In this document: piece after piece, positions 1 through 7,880 of the stretch
How positions within the stretch are numbered: position 1 is the first letter of the stretch
How the letters are laid out: each line of letters starts with the position of its first letter
DNA from: SKW197 sp049970095
GTDB lineage: Archaea > Thermoplasmatota > Thermoplasmata > Lutacidiplasmatales > SKW197
Assembly: GCA_049970095.1 (NCBI GenBank)
Contig: JBMFNP010000002.1
Location: 1 to 64,000, forward strand
DNA length: 64,000 nucleotides
Direction of reading: 5' to 3'
Position numbers and translations under genes: made by a program
The notes under the pieces: generated by a model
Told to the model about the DNA's origin: nothing
Seen by the model: only the letters and a program-made list of their open reading frames with translations
The model's database searches: none

Positions 1-251
1 TCTACCCTATTATTTGTCATTGGTACTCTTTCATCCACCAGATACCATGTTAGGTCCTCAAACCTATCAGCCATCTTCTCCAGTTCTTTCCTTAACCGCC
101 ATGGAATGTCCTCTCTTTGGTAGAGGCTCTCCAATTTTCTCCACGCTTCATCTCTATTCCCACTCCTGAAGATTCCTGCTATCTCCTTCAACACCCCTTT
201 CCAGGATTGTTTTCTGTATAGATCAGTCACAACATAAGATAATTTACTAAG
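1..251 (-). pseudogene. C-terminal fragment of a DDE-type transposase
   Basis: The reverse strand reads openly from an in-frame TGA at 252-254 to the window edge. It contains RSGNRDEAWRKLESLYQRED and later WYLVDERVPMTNNRV. The TNN motif near the C terminus is typical of DDE transposases. There is no start codon or room for the catalytic N-terminal part, because the next gene begins within about 60 bases, so this is a 5'-truncated remnant. The insertion-sequence family cannot be assigned by eye. The fragment continues beyond base 1. Confidence 0.65.
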
Positions 252-262
252 TCAAAAATTTT

Positions 263-288
263 GAATTTTCAAACAAAACTTATGTTCC
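263..288. repeat. 26-base repeat, copy 1
   Basis: These 26 bases are identical, in the same orientation, to 41363-41388. Both copies lie just upstream of a plus-strand membrane or surface protein gene and beside a minus-strand transposase-like reading frame. The likely explanation is a shared end of a mobile element; a shared upstream regulatory sequence is the alternative. Confidence 0.7.
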
Positions 289-297
289 TCAAGCTAG

Positions 298-310
298 CAA
301 AAAATTTATT
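298..310 (+). promoter_or_regulatory. TATA-like box of the first surface gene
   Basis: The sequence caaaaaatttatt is found again at 48387-48399. In both places exactly 24 bases separate it from an ATG that opens a CPxC zinc-ribbon start. The spacing suits a leaderless archaeal promoter. Confidence 0.5.
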
Positions 311-342
311 TGTGGGCAAGCCTATACGCTTTTGATGGAAAA

Positions 343-1563
343 ATGTCCATATTGTGTGTTGATTGTATTACGGATGGGACAGCCAGCATAACATCACAGA
401 CATGCACATTTACCTATACATCGCCTGGAATTACTGAGATTACATGGGAGCCAGGGCATGGAGATGGCTATGAAAAGGCAACAATCACATGGTACACGAG
501 TGTAAACACCACAAACAACTATGTTGTGATAGATGGCAAAAAAGTCTCTGGGAGCGGCAATGGAGGGAAAGTGCACATCGCATGGGTTTCTAATCTTAAG
601 CCCTCAACCACCTACACATTCACGGTTCACTCCACATATGGCACAGAGTTTTGTATGAGTTCAAGCTGGACCACGAGGATGCGAATAACAATAATAACTG
701 CAGAAGATCTTCTAAATAATGCAACAAACCAAATATATCTTTATGTATTGTGGGCAACAGGAAATGCGGCAAAAAGCAATATTTACAAATTTACATATCA
801 ATCTGTATTGGGAAATGGTATGCTGACAAGTGCAGATCTCGGAGAGAGTTATACAGCAAACTACGGATATTGTGATAAGGTATGGATACCTATTTCAAAC
901 CCAAATAGAGTTAAAAATGTGCTGGTAATTTTTACAATTTCATGGAAGTATGTGAATGCAAATGTCCAGGAAAGCTTATCAGCGAACACTGTGATATTTA
1001 AAGATACAGATGGTGATGGTTTATTTAATGTAGAGGAACTCAGCCAATGGGAGGGGATAACTGATAAGAATGGAGATGGAAAGTTTGACATCTGGCAAAC
1101 AGACCTTGATTGGGTTTGGATACCCTATGGTGTTGAAACCCAGAACAATCTCAATTCTGTAGTAAATTGCCGCACAGAATACCGCCCCTGGGCTTCATAC
1201 CCAGAATGGAATTTGCCTGTAGAGGCAAATTACCAGTTTTCTTCACATCTTCATAAAGAAGGGACTACTTATTTCTATCATGCGTGCTACCAGGAATATC
1301 CCCCAAATTTTGATCTAGTGGGAAATAAATTTTTCATTCGGGTGATTAATATGAAAATGGCGGTAAAGTTATTTATTGCTATTCTGTGCATTTTTTCAAT
1401 AATAGTGGCAATATTTGTGATTGTAATAACTGATACATACATGCCAGAAGGTAGTTGTTGGAGGGTATGGGGAGAACTTGAAGGAGTAATTCCAGAAGAA
1501 AGTAAGAGCATAAGTTTTTCCCATGCCCCTAATAGGGAAATAAGGTGTGGTAATTATGGTTGA
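343..1563 (+). CDS. Decayed surface protein with FN3-like and Ca-binding segments
   Basis: The open frame runs from ATG 343 (or TTG 310). Residues about 20-115 look like a fibronectin-III fold, followed near 235-260 by the acidic Ca-binding runs DTDGDGLFNVEE and DKNGDGKFD. A hydrophobic stretch (VKLFIAILCIFSIIVAIF) lies about 60 residues from the end. There is no signal peptide. Instead, ATG 335 opens MEKCPYC in another frame, matching the MKRCPVC start of the protein at 48424; one extra base near 355-365 would join it to this frame as MEKCPYCVFDCITDG. The gene is therefore probably frameshifted or chimeric. Its end overlaps the VAT start region. A function cannot be given. Confidence 0.55.
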   Translation: MSILCVDCITDGTASITSQTCTFTYTSPGITEITWEPGHGDGYEKATITWYTSVNTTNNYVVIDGKKVSGSGNGGKVHIAWVSNLKPSTTYTFTVHSTYGTEFCMSSSWTTRMRITIITAEDLLNNATNQIYLYVLWATGNAAKSNIYKFTYQSVLGNGMLTSADLGESYTANYGYCDKVWIPISNPNRVKNVLVIFTISWKYVNANVQESLSANTVIFKDTDGDGLFNVEELSQWEGITDKNGDGKFDIWQTDLDWVWIPYGVETQNNLNSVVNCRTEYRPWASYPEWNLPVEANYQFSSHLHKEGTTYFYHACYQEYPPNFDLVGNKFFIRVINMKMAVKLFIAILCIFSIIVAIFVIVITDTYMPEGSCWRVWGELEGVIPEESKSISFSHAPNREIRCGNYG

Positions 1564-3763
1564 AAAGCAGAGCATAATTCTCCAGGTGGCAGAAGCGATG
1601 CAGCAGGATATAGGGTTGGGGAGAGCAAGAATAGATACTGAGACACGGTTTAGATTAGGTGTGAAACCGGGGGACATAATTGAAATAACAGGGAAGAAAA
1701 CTACTGGTGCGAAAGTTTTTAAAATTCTTCAGGAAGATGAAGGTAAGGGTTTAATAAAAATTGATAATTTAATAAGGAAAAATGCAGGTGTGTCAATTGG
1801 CGACCGTGTTGTAGTAACAAAAGCTACGCTTTTGCCAGCAACTAAAATTACACTTTCCCCGTACAACACCAACATTAGATTTTCAGCAGGTGCCGAGTAT
1901 TTTGCAAACAAAGCCCTGGTGGACCGCGCAGTTGCCAAAGGAGACCTGATAACAGTTCCGGGTTTTGCGCTAAAAAGTTCATCCCTCATATTTGTAGTTA
2001 CACACACTGAGCCAAAAGGGCTCGTAATGGTGAATGAGGAAACTATTATTAAATTTGGAGAGCCTGTTATTGGGGAGATTGACACAAAAAGCACTGGTGT
2101 GGCTTATGAGGATATCGGAGGGCTCAAGGAGCAATTGCAGCGGGTAAAAGAGACAATAGAACTTCCACTCAAACATCCGGAGTTATTTGAGAGATTGGGA
2201 ATTACACCCCCGAAGGGTGTGCTTCTGTATGGACCACCAGGGACTGGCAAAACTTTAATTGCAAAGGCAGTAGCGAATGAAGCAAATGCGGAATTTTTTG
2301 CAATCCAGGGTCCAGAAATCATGAGCAAATTCTATGGGGGAAGTGAAGAAAGATTACGCGAAATCTTTGAGAAAGCAAAGGAAAAAGCGCCCTCCATAAT
2401 TTTCATTGACGAGATTGATTCAATTGCACCTAGGCGCGATGAGGTTCAGGGTGATGTGGAAAGAAGAGTTGTAGCACAGCTTCTTACCTTACTTGATGGG
2501 CTCTCTCCAAGAGGAAATGTGATTGTTATCGGGGCTACAAACAGGGAAAATGCGATAGACCCTGCCTTAAGAAGGCCCGGTAGATTTGATAGAGAGATAG
2601 AAATTGGTGTGCCCACAATGGAGGGTAGAAAAGAGATTTTGCAGATTCACACAAGAGATATGCCACTTGAGGGCAGCGATGAGGAGAAGGAAAAATTGTT
2701 GAAGGAACTTGCAGAGATAACACATGGCTTTGTAGGTGCGGACCTAGCGGCACTGGCAAGAGAAGCAGCAATGAACGCACTTCGCAGATATTTGCCTGAA
2801 ATAGACCCTGATGCCCCAGTTTCACCAGAACTTCTCAGTAAAATGAAGGTGACAAGAGAGGACTTTTTGAATGCGCTGAAAACTGTCGAACCTTCTGCAC
2901 TCCGAGACATAACAGTTGAAATCCCGAATGTGAAATGGGATATGATTGGAGGACTGGAGGAAGTTAAGCAACAGATGAGGGAACTAGTAGAGCTTCCTTT
3001 GAAACATCCAGATGCGTATAAACGAATGGGAATTGAACCCCTGAAGGGCTTATTACTGTATGGGCCTCCTGGCACTGGGAAAACGCTTATAGCAAAGGCT
3101 GTAGCAACCGAAAGTGAGGCGAATTTTATATCTGTAAAAGGTCCGGAATTGATTTCAAAATGGGTGGGGGAAAGTGAAAAAGCAATAAGGGAAGTATTCA
3201 AGAAGGCGAGGCAGGTCTCTCCATGTATTATCTTCTTTGATGAGATTGATGCAATTGCACCCGTCAGAGGTGCGCATGCGGATTCTGGGGTCACAGAGAG
3301 GATGGTGAATCAGCTTCTGACATCAATGGATGGAGTTGAGGTAATGCAGGGTGTGATTGTTATAGGGGCCACAAATAGGCCAGATATCCTTGACCCTGCA
3401 CTTCTAAGAACTGGAAGGTTTGATCGTTTAGTTTATGTTCCTCCACCTGATGAAAAAGCAAGACTGGCTATTCTGAAAATTCATACTGCGAAAATGCCTT
3501 TGAAAGATGTGAATCTAGAGGAAATTGCAAAAAGATTAGAGAACTATACTGGTGCAGATATTGCAGGCATAGTTAGGGAGGCCGGGTTGCTTGCACTCAG
3601 GAAAAATATCAATGCAAATGTGGTCAGTGCAGAAGATTTTGAGCAGGCAATTGCAAATTCCAAGCCATCAATTACACCAGAGCAGATTAAATTTTACGAG
3701 GAGTTCAACATAAAGAGGAAACTTGTTGAAAAGAAAGAATCTGAGATTGTTTATTATAGATGA
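1556..3763 (+). CDS. vat: Cdc48/VAT-type AAA+ ATPase
   Basis: A hexameric unfoldase of the p97/Cdc48 family that extracts and unfolds proteins, probably for the 20S proteasome. Residues 1 to about 180 form the N domain (double-psi beta-barrel plus Cdc48 domain 2). D1 has GPPGTGKT near 225 and IIFIDEID near 281; D2 has GPPGTGKT near 502 and IIFFDEID near 558. The length, about 735 residues, is usual for the family. The last residues are VYYR, fitting the HbYX motif used by proteasome activators. ATG 1556 is preferred over GTG 1547 because aggtg at 1543-1547 gives proper Shine-Dalgarno spacing. The stop overlaps the next gene. Confidence 0.95.
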   Translation: MVEKQSIILQVAEAMQQDIGLGRARIDTETRFRLGVKPGDIIEITGKKTTGAKVFKILQEDEGKGLIKIDNLIRKNAGVSIGDRVVVTKATLLPATKITLSPYNTNIRFSAGAEYFANKALVDRAVAKGDLITVPGFALKSSSLIFVVTHTEPKGLVMVNEETIIKFGEPVIGEIDTKSTGVAYEDIGGLKEQLQRVKETIELPLKHPELFERLGITPPKGVLLYGPPGTGKTLIAKAVANEANAEFFAIQGPEIMSKFYGGSEERLREIFEKAKEKAPSIIFIDEIDSIAPRRDEVQGDVERRVVAQLLTLLDGLSPRGNVIVIGATNRENAIDPALRRPGRFDREIEIGVPTMEGRKEILQIHTRDMPLEGSDEEKEKLLKELAEITHGFVGADLAALAREAAMNALRRYLPEIDPDAPVSPELLSKMKVTREDFLNALKTVEPSALRDITVEIPNVKWDMIGGLEEVKQQMRELVELPLKHPDAYKRMGIEPLKGLLLYGPPGTGKTLIAKAVATESEANFISVKGPELISKWVGESEKAIREVFKKARQVSPCIIFFDEIDAIAPVRGAHADSGVTERMVNQLLTSMDGVEVMQGVIVIGATNRPDILDPALLRTGRFDRLVYVPPPDEKARLAILKIHTAKMPLKDVNLEEIAKRLENYTGADIAGIVREAGLLALRKNINANVVSAEDFEQAIANSKPSITPEQIKFYEEFNIKRKLVEKKESEIVYYR

Positions 3764-4416
3764 GAAAGATGGAGAAAAAAGAAAAGGTAAGGAAAAGATA
3801 CGACAGATGGAGCAGTGTTTATGATATATTTGACCTGGGTGGGGTGACATACGAAAAGAGGTTTGCAGTGGACATGCTCAATATAAAAGGAAACGAGCAG
3901 ATCCTTGACTTTGGCACAGGAACAGGTGCAATTCTGCCATACATTGCGAGTAAACTCACAACAGGTAAGATATATGCAGTGGATTTTTCACAAAAAATGG
4001 TTGAAAAAGCTAGGGCAAGGGTAAAGAAGCATCGTATAGAAGAAAAGGTGGAGGTGAGGCTCGACGACTGTGAAAATCTGAGTTTTGCTGACAGTACTTT
4101 TGATTGTGTAATCGCCACCTATACCTTTACTTCACTTCCAAACCCGCAAAAAGGTGCTGGAGAGATGGCACGAGTTCTTAAACTTGGAGGGTACTTTTCT
4201 GTGCTTGAAACAGGGAGACCGAAGAAATGGTACCTATTACCACATTACTGGCTGATAAAACCCACTGCAAGGATTTTTGGGTACACATATATTGACAGGG
4301 ATGTATCAGCAATACTGATGGATGCAGGTTTTGATATAGTAAATGTGTACAGGTTTGGGCTGGCATACTGTATCAAGGGGAAAAAGTGTCAGAATAAACC
4401 AGCAATCACCAGATAG
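3760..4416 (+). CDS. Class I SAM-dependent methyltransferase (UbiE-like)
   Basis: A 218-residue methyltransferase of unknown substrate. Motif I is ILDFGTGTGAILPYIA near residues 49-64, the acidic motif is VDFSQKM, and FDCVIATYTFTSLPNP followed by EMARVLKLGGYF matches the UbiE/COQ5 core. The ATG overlaps the VAT stop as ATGA, so the two are translationally coupled; ATG 3769 is an alternative start. A link to VAT function is possible only from this coupling. Quinone biosynthesis cannot be inferred because no other pathway genes are nearby. Confidence 0.8.
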   Translation: MRKMEKKEKVRKRYDRWSSVYDIFDLGGVTYEKRFAVDMLNIKGNEQILDFGTGTGAILPYIASKLTTGKIYAVDFSQKMVEKARARVKKHRIEEKVEVRLDDCENLSFADSTFDCVIATYTFTSLPNPQKGAGEMARVLKLGGYFSVLETGRPKKWYLLPHYWLIKPTARIFGYTYIDRDVSAILMDAGFDIVNVYRFGLAYCIKGKKCQNKPAITR

Positions 4417-4450
4417 GGCTTAAACCAAATCCGAGTATTGAAGGAAAAAG

Positions 4451-4463
4451 TTTTTTTATAATC
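4451..4463 (+). promoter_or_regulatory. TATA-like box for the TPR/RING pair
   Basis: The sequence tttttttataatc lies 18-30 bases upstream of ATG 4481. A Shine-Dalgarno-like aaggag is at 4472-4477. Confidence 0.5.
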
Positions 4464-4480
4464 AAAATAATAAGGAGACT

Positions 4481-5434
4481 ATGCCCTGTGTGCTGTGTGG
4501 TAGTGATGGAAACTATTTCTGTCAAGGCTGTATGGAAAAATTGCCTGCCTTTGGCTATGATAATCTGTATCCTGGGGATAATTTTGTGGATAGATTTAAC
4601 TGGTTATTTGAAGGTGCAGGCGCACCAGAAACACTGGATGATTATGACAAAATTCTTGAAATTCTGGGCGTTCCAATCCTACCCACAGAACAGGTTCCAG
4701 TCCTTACAATAGGAGACATAAAACTTGTGAATGCCTCTCTGGAAAAACTGAAAAGAGAGTTGGTTGAAACTGGTAAAATTCAGAACACTGATTTTCCATT
4801 GCGACTTGCAACCCTTTACTGCATCCACGAAAAAAAAGGAGGGCCAGCCATTGCAGTGGCTAGAATTGTGCTCAACATTGAAGCGGAGAACATTAATGCA
4901 CACCTCGGTGCAGGTTTTGGCAGTGTTTTGGATGGTAATATGAAGTCAGCATCTGATTACTTTGATGCAGTGCTCTCCAAACAGCCACAGAGCGCAGAAG
5001 CATGGTATGGAAAGGCGCTGATTATGAAGGCGGGCGGCAGATGGGGTGCAGCCATCCAGTTTCTTAATGAGGCAATAAAAATTCACCCCGAGTTCTATCT
5101 GGCATATGTAGAAAAAGCAAGCATTCTCTATAACCAGCGGAGGTTTGAGGAGGCAGATAGGGTAGTGGATACAGCAATAAGAATTCAACCAGATAGCGGG
5201 AGTGCCTGGGCATTGAAGGCAGAAATCCTGAATGCGACCGGGAAGTGGGGCGGTGCATATCAGTGCCTCAATCAGGCAATCTCTCTGGAACCATTGAACA
5301 GAAGTTATCTTGTGAACAAGGCAAAGTTATTAATAGTTCATGGAAGAAAAAGTGAAGCAAGAGAGATTCTTATGGAGGTTTTGAATTTTGAGCGATCCGA
5401 AGAGTTACTGGCACTTCTGAAGGAGTGTGATTGA
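4481..5434 (+). CDS. Zinc-knuckle TPR protein
   Basis: A 317-residue soluble protein opening with C3-x2-C6-x7-C14-x2-C17, a small zinc-binding knuckle. From about residue 110 to the end it has consecutive tetratricopeptide repeats, for example AWYGKALIMKAGGRWGAAIQ and AWALKAEILNATGKWGGAYQ. TPR arrays bind other proteins, so it is probably a scaffold. Its TGA is followed at once by the ATG of the RING-like protein, so the two are co-translated and may act together. No enzymatic domain is visible. Confidence 0.75.
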   Translation: MPCVLCGSDGNYFCQGCMEKLPAFGYDNLYPGDNFVDRFNWLFEGAGAPETLDDYDKILEILGVPILPTEQVPVLTIGDIKLVNASLEKLKRELVETGKIQNTDFPLRLATLYCIHEKKGGPAIAVARIVLNIEAENINAHLGAGFGSVLDGNMKSASDYFDAVLSKQPQSAEAWYGKALIMKAGGRWGAAIQFLNEAIKIHPEFYLAYVEKASILYNQRRFEEADRVVDTAIRIQPDSGSAWALKAEILNATGKWGGAYQCLNQAISLEPLNRSYLVNKAKLLIVHGRKSEAREILMEVLNFERSEELLALLKECD

Positions 5435-5932
5435 ATGAGTTTGCCTGTATCTATATTCCTTCGCCCTCTTACGGAACTAAAAGAGGATGAGTGGACAATA
5501 GCGGAAATAACGATTAATAACTATGGTGATAGCACAATCCAGTGTCTGAAGGTTGAAATCTTTGGAGACATTGAAGCAGAGAAGCCCTTGCAGATAGATG
5601 CACTTGCCACTGATGAATTGCTTTCTTATCAAATAAAGATAAGACCCCTGAACTCAGAGGGAATTGTTGTTCTTAAAGCATCAGAAATCCAGGATGGAAA
5701 TGTGGTGGATTTTGCAGCCACAACAATGCGTTTCCCAATCTCAGGAACGAAGACAGTAGGGATAAAGGGATATAAGAGATTTGCAGCACATGAGGAACTG
5801 ATTTGCAAGGTGTGCCAAGAAAAAATATATCCGGGATTTCTGGTTGTGCAGTGCAGGTGCAATGCAACCTTTCATCACAAGTGTGTCAGGGATATGTTGA
5901 AATGTCCAGTATGTGGCAGAACCTGGAAATAA
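5435..5932 (+). CDS. RING-like zinc finger protein with N-terminal Ig-like domain
   Basis: A 165-residue protein. Residues 1 to about 105 are beta-rich and resemble an Ig or adaptin-ear fold (EWTIAEITINNYGDSTIQ). Residues 124-160 hold C124-x2-C127-x12-C140-x-C142-x4-H147-x2-C150-x6-C157-x2-C160, the C4HC3 spacing of RING-CH/PHD-type fingers, with FHHKCV and KCPVCGRTW resembling the RING core. RING domains often recruit partners for ubiquitin-type modification, but no ubiquitin-like, E1 or E2 gene occurs here, so the role may only be protein binding. The gene abuts the TPR gene upstream. Confidence 0.65.
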   Translation: MSLPVSIFLRPLTELKEDEWTIAEITINNYGDSTIQCLKVEIFGDIEAEKPLQIDALATDELLSYQIKIRPLNSEGIVVLKASEIQDGNVVDFAATTMRFPISGTKTVGIKGYKRFAAHEELICKVCQEKIYPGFLVVQCRCNATFHHKCVRDMLKCPVCGRTWK

Positions 5933-6356
5933 TATAGTCATGAACTGTTATTATTGCCTGAACCACCTTGGTAGTGGTACCTGTGTACTGGGCAGTCACC
6001 TTTATTTCTCTGGTATGCACATTCATTGGAAGTGTGGGTGTCACATCAAACTGTGCCCGTCCGTTCTTGTCTGTAAGTTTCTTTTGATCTATCCCACAAC
6101 CCTCAAGGTGTATTTCTACACCCTCCAGTACCTTTCCGTTCACATCATAAGCTGTTACTGTTACTGTAACGGTGTTTCCCACTGTGAGGTCTGTATTGTC
6201 AATAGTGATATGGTCCAGCTCTGGTTTCTTCACCATGTACATCCAGCCAATGAGGATAGCAATTCCCACTGCAGCTACAATCACCAGGACTATGAGAAAG
6301 AGCGGCAATCCTTGAAGCGAGCCTCTTTTGTTCCCTCTTCCAAATTTTCTGGGCAT
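5886..6356 (-). CDS. Membrane-anchored single Ig-like domain protein
   Basis: A 156-residue protein with a basic N terminus (MPRKFGRGNKRGS), one membrane helix at about 18-40 (LPLFLIVLVIVAAVGIAILIGWM), and an external Big/invasin-like beta domain (LTVGNTVTVTVTAYDVNGKVLEGVE). The topology suggests an envelope protein anchored by its N terminus. Its 3' end overlaps the convergent RING-like gene by 47 bases, and the tail after TVHDY is not domain-like. A TATA-like box lies at about 6387-6398. The function is unknown. Confidence 0.65.
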   Translation of the reverse strand: MPRKFGRGNKRGSLQGLPLFLIVLVIVAAVGIAILIGWMYMVKKPELDHITIDNTDLTVGNTVTVTVTAYDVNGKVLEGVEIHLEGCGIDQKKLTDKNGRAQFDVTPTLPMNVHTREIKVTAQYTGTTTKVVQAIITVHDYIISRFCHILDISTYP

Positions 6357-6411
6357 AGATTTTACCCCACTAATTATAGCTTTTATTAAATATAAACTTT
6401 TGGGTTCCCAC

Positions 6412-6495
6412 GGGGGAGAGTGTCAATCTAAATGAAATGAGATATAAGAGTGCATTATGTTGGTAGAAAAAGGGCACTTAGACACCCTCGCCCCC
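6412..6495. repeat. Imperfect inverted-repeat element with GGGGG/CCCCC ends
   Basis: The left arm gggggagagtgtc (6412-6424) and right arm gacaccctcgccccc (6481-6495) are imperfect inverted repeats around about 56 bases of A+T-rich sequence. The right arm ends five bases before the TATA-like box of the ferredoxin gene. The form resembles the elements at 23.8, 48.2 and 54.7 kb, although the inner sequence is not obviously shared. Confidence 0.4.
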
Positions 6496-6499
6496 ACCA

Positions 6500-6512
6500 A
6501 ATTTTTATAACC
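6500..6512 (+). promoter_or_regulatory. TATA-like box of the kor-suc operon
   Basis: The sequence aatttttataacc lies 30-42 bases before ATG 6542. A Shine-Dalgarno-like gaggcgg follows, so a leader of about 10 bases is expected. Confidence 0.5.
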
Positions 6513-6541
6513 CATTGTATTCTCCATGTTGAGGCGGTTTA

Positions 6542-6775
6542 ATGCACCCAGAAATAAACGAAGAGTATTGCAAGGGCTGTCATCTGTGTATTTTAGTGTG
6601 TCCTATGAAAGTTTATTCAAAAAGTGAAAAAATATCGAAGCGGGGTGCAGTTCTTCCAAAAGTAGAAAAACCAGAGAAATGCCCGAATGCAAAGAAAAAA
6701 ATTGATGAAAAACTCACATGCGAAATGTGCACGCTCACATGTCCAGACCAAGCAATAAAATTCATGGAGGATTAG
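6542..6775 (+). CDS. korD: 2-oxoacid:ferredoxin oxidoreductase delta subunit (ferredoxin type)
   Basis: A 77-residue 2x[4Fe-4S] protein. Cluster motifs are C-x2-C-x2-C-x3-C in CKGCHLCILVCP, an additional CP in EKCP, and CEMCTLTCP near the end. It carries electrons from the catalytic core to external ferredoxin. It is the first gene of the cluster and lies one base before korA. The order delta-alpha-beta followed by succinate-CoA ligase genes points to 2-oxoglutarate as the substrate. Confidence 0.85.
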   Translation: MHPEINEEYCKGCHLCILVCPMKVYSKSEKISKRGAVLPKVEKPEKCPNAKKKIDEKLTCEMCTLTCPDQAIKFMED

Positions 6776-6776
6776 T

Positions 6777-7880
6777 ATGCGGGATTTCATGCTCGGCAAT
6801 GAAGCTTGTGTGAGGGGCGCAATTGCTGCAGGATGCAAATTCTATGCTGGGTATCCAATTACTCCCTCCACTGAAATTGCAGAAGCAATGGCAAGAGAAT
6901 TGCCAAAGGCAGGTGGAACCTTTATCCAGATGGAAGATGAAATTGCAAGCATCTCTGCCTGCATCGGGGCTTCATGGGCGGGTGTGAAGGCAATGTCTGC
7001 CACATCTGGACCTGGTTTCAGTTTAATGCAGGAGGGAATAGGTTATGCTGCAATGACAGAAACCCCCATTGTAATTGTTAATTGCATGCGAGGAGGTCCA
7101 TCCACAGGCCAGCCCACAAAGCCAGCACAGGGGGATGTAATGCAGGCAAAATTTGGTTCTCATGGTGACTATGAAATTATTGCACTCACCCCTTCAACAG
7201 TCCAGGAAATGTTTGATTTAACAGTTGAATCTTTCAACCTTTCTGAGCAATACAGAGTTCCTGTAATTTTACTGGCGGATGGTGAAATTGCGCATATGCG
7301 GGAGACTGTACAAATTCCAGATAAAATAAGAATAGTGAACAGAAAACTGGCAGCATCGGGCATAATAAAAGAGGTTTGGAAGCCAGATTGGGACGGGATT
7401 GTCCCGTTCCCAGTATTTGGCAGGGGGCACAGAGTATATATCTCAGGAACTACATCCGACATATATGGATATCCTTCAACAGTCAATCCCGAAGTGCATG
7501 CAGCAACCGTCCAGAGAATTTGTGAGAAAATCAGGAAAAATGCAGATAAAATCTGGAGGTACGAGGTATATAATGAGGATGCAGACAAAATAATATTTGC
7601 ATATGGACTCCCTGCGAGAACAGCACTCTCTGTAGCAAAATCCTCTCAGAACATAGGGGTTTTTCGTCCAATTACCCTCTGGCCTTTCCCAGATCAACCC
7701 CTGGAAAAAATTGTTGAAGGAAAGGAGGTCTATGTGCTGGAAATGAACTACGGAAAAATGCTGAAGGAATTGGAGAGAGTGGCATATAAAGCAAAAGCGA
7801 AAAAAATTGCATTCCTCCCGAAACTCGGAGGCGCAATTCACACAATCATGGAAGTGAGAAGGTTTGTGGGGGTGGGCTAA
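6777..7880 (+). CDS. korA: 2-oxoglutarate:ferredoxin oxidoreductase alpha subunit
   Basis: The 367-residue pyrimidine-binding subunit of a thiamine-diphosphate 2-oxoacid oxidoreductase. Domain I has AGYPITPSTEIAE (about 22-34) and SATSGPGFSLMQEG, with RGGPSTGQPTKPAQGD after it; domain II follows near residue 250. With beta it converts 2-oxoglutarate plus CoA into succinyl-CoA, CO2 and reduced ferredoxin. It is not fused to a gamma domain, and no gamma gene is in the cluster. Its stop abuts the korB ATG. A different 2-oxoacid substrate is possible but less likely given sucCD downstream. Confidence 0.9.
   Translation: MRDFMLGNEACVRGAIAAGCKFYAGYPITPSTEIAEAMARELPKAGGTFIQMEDEIASISACIGASWAGVKAMSATSGPGFSLMQEGIGYAAMTETPIVIVNCMRGGPSTGQPTKPAQGDVMQAKFGSHGDYEIIALTPSTVQEMFDLTVESFNLSEQYRVPVILLADGEIAHMRETVQIPDKIRIVNRKLAASGIIKEVWKPDWDGIVPFPVFGRGHRVYISGTTSDIYGYPSTVNPEVHAATVQRICEKIRKNADKIWRYEVYNEDADKIIFAYGLPARTALSVAKSSQNIGVFRPITLWPFPDQPLEKIVEGKEVYVLEMNYGKMLKELERVAYKAKAKKIAFLPKLGGAIHTIMEVRRFVGVG

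Noticed and set aside
2647..3294. A 215-codon minus-strand open frame inside vat
   Set aside because: It is antisense to the conserved D2 ATPase domain and has low-complexity composition.
5435..5932. A complete archaeal ubiquitin system around the RING-like gene
   Set aside because: No ubiquitin-like, E1, E2 or deubiquitinase gene can be recognised in the window, so only the RING-like domain itself is claimed.
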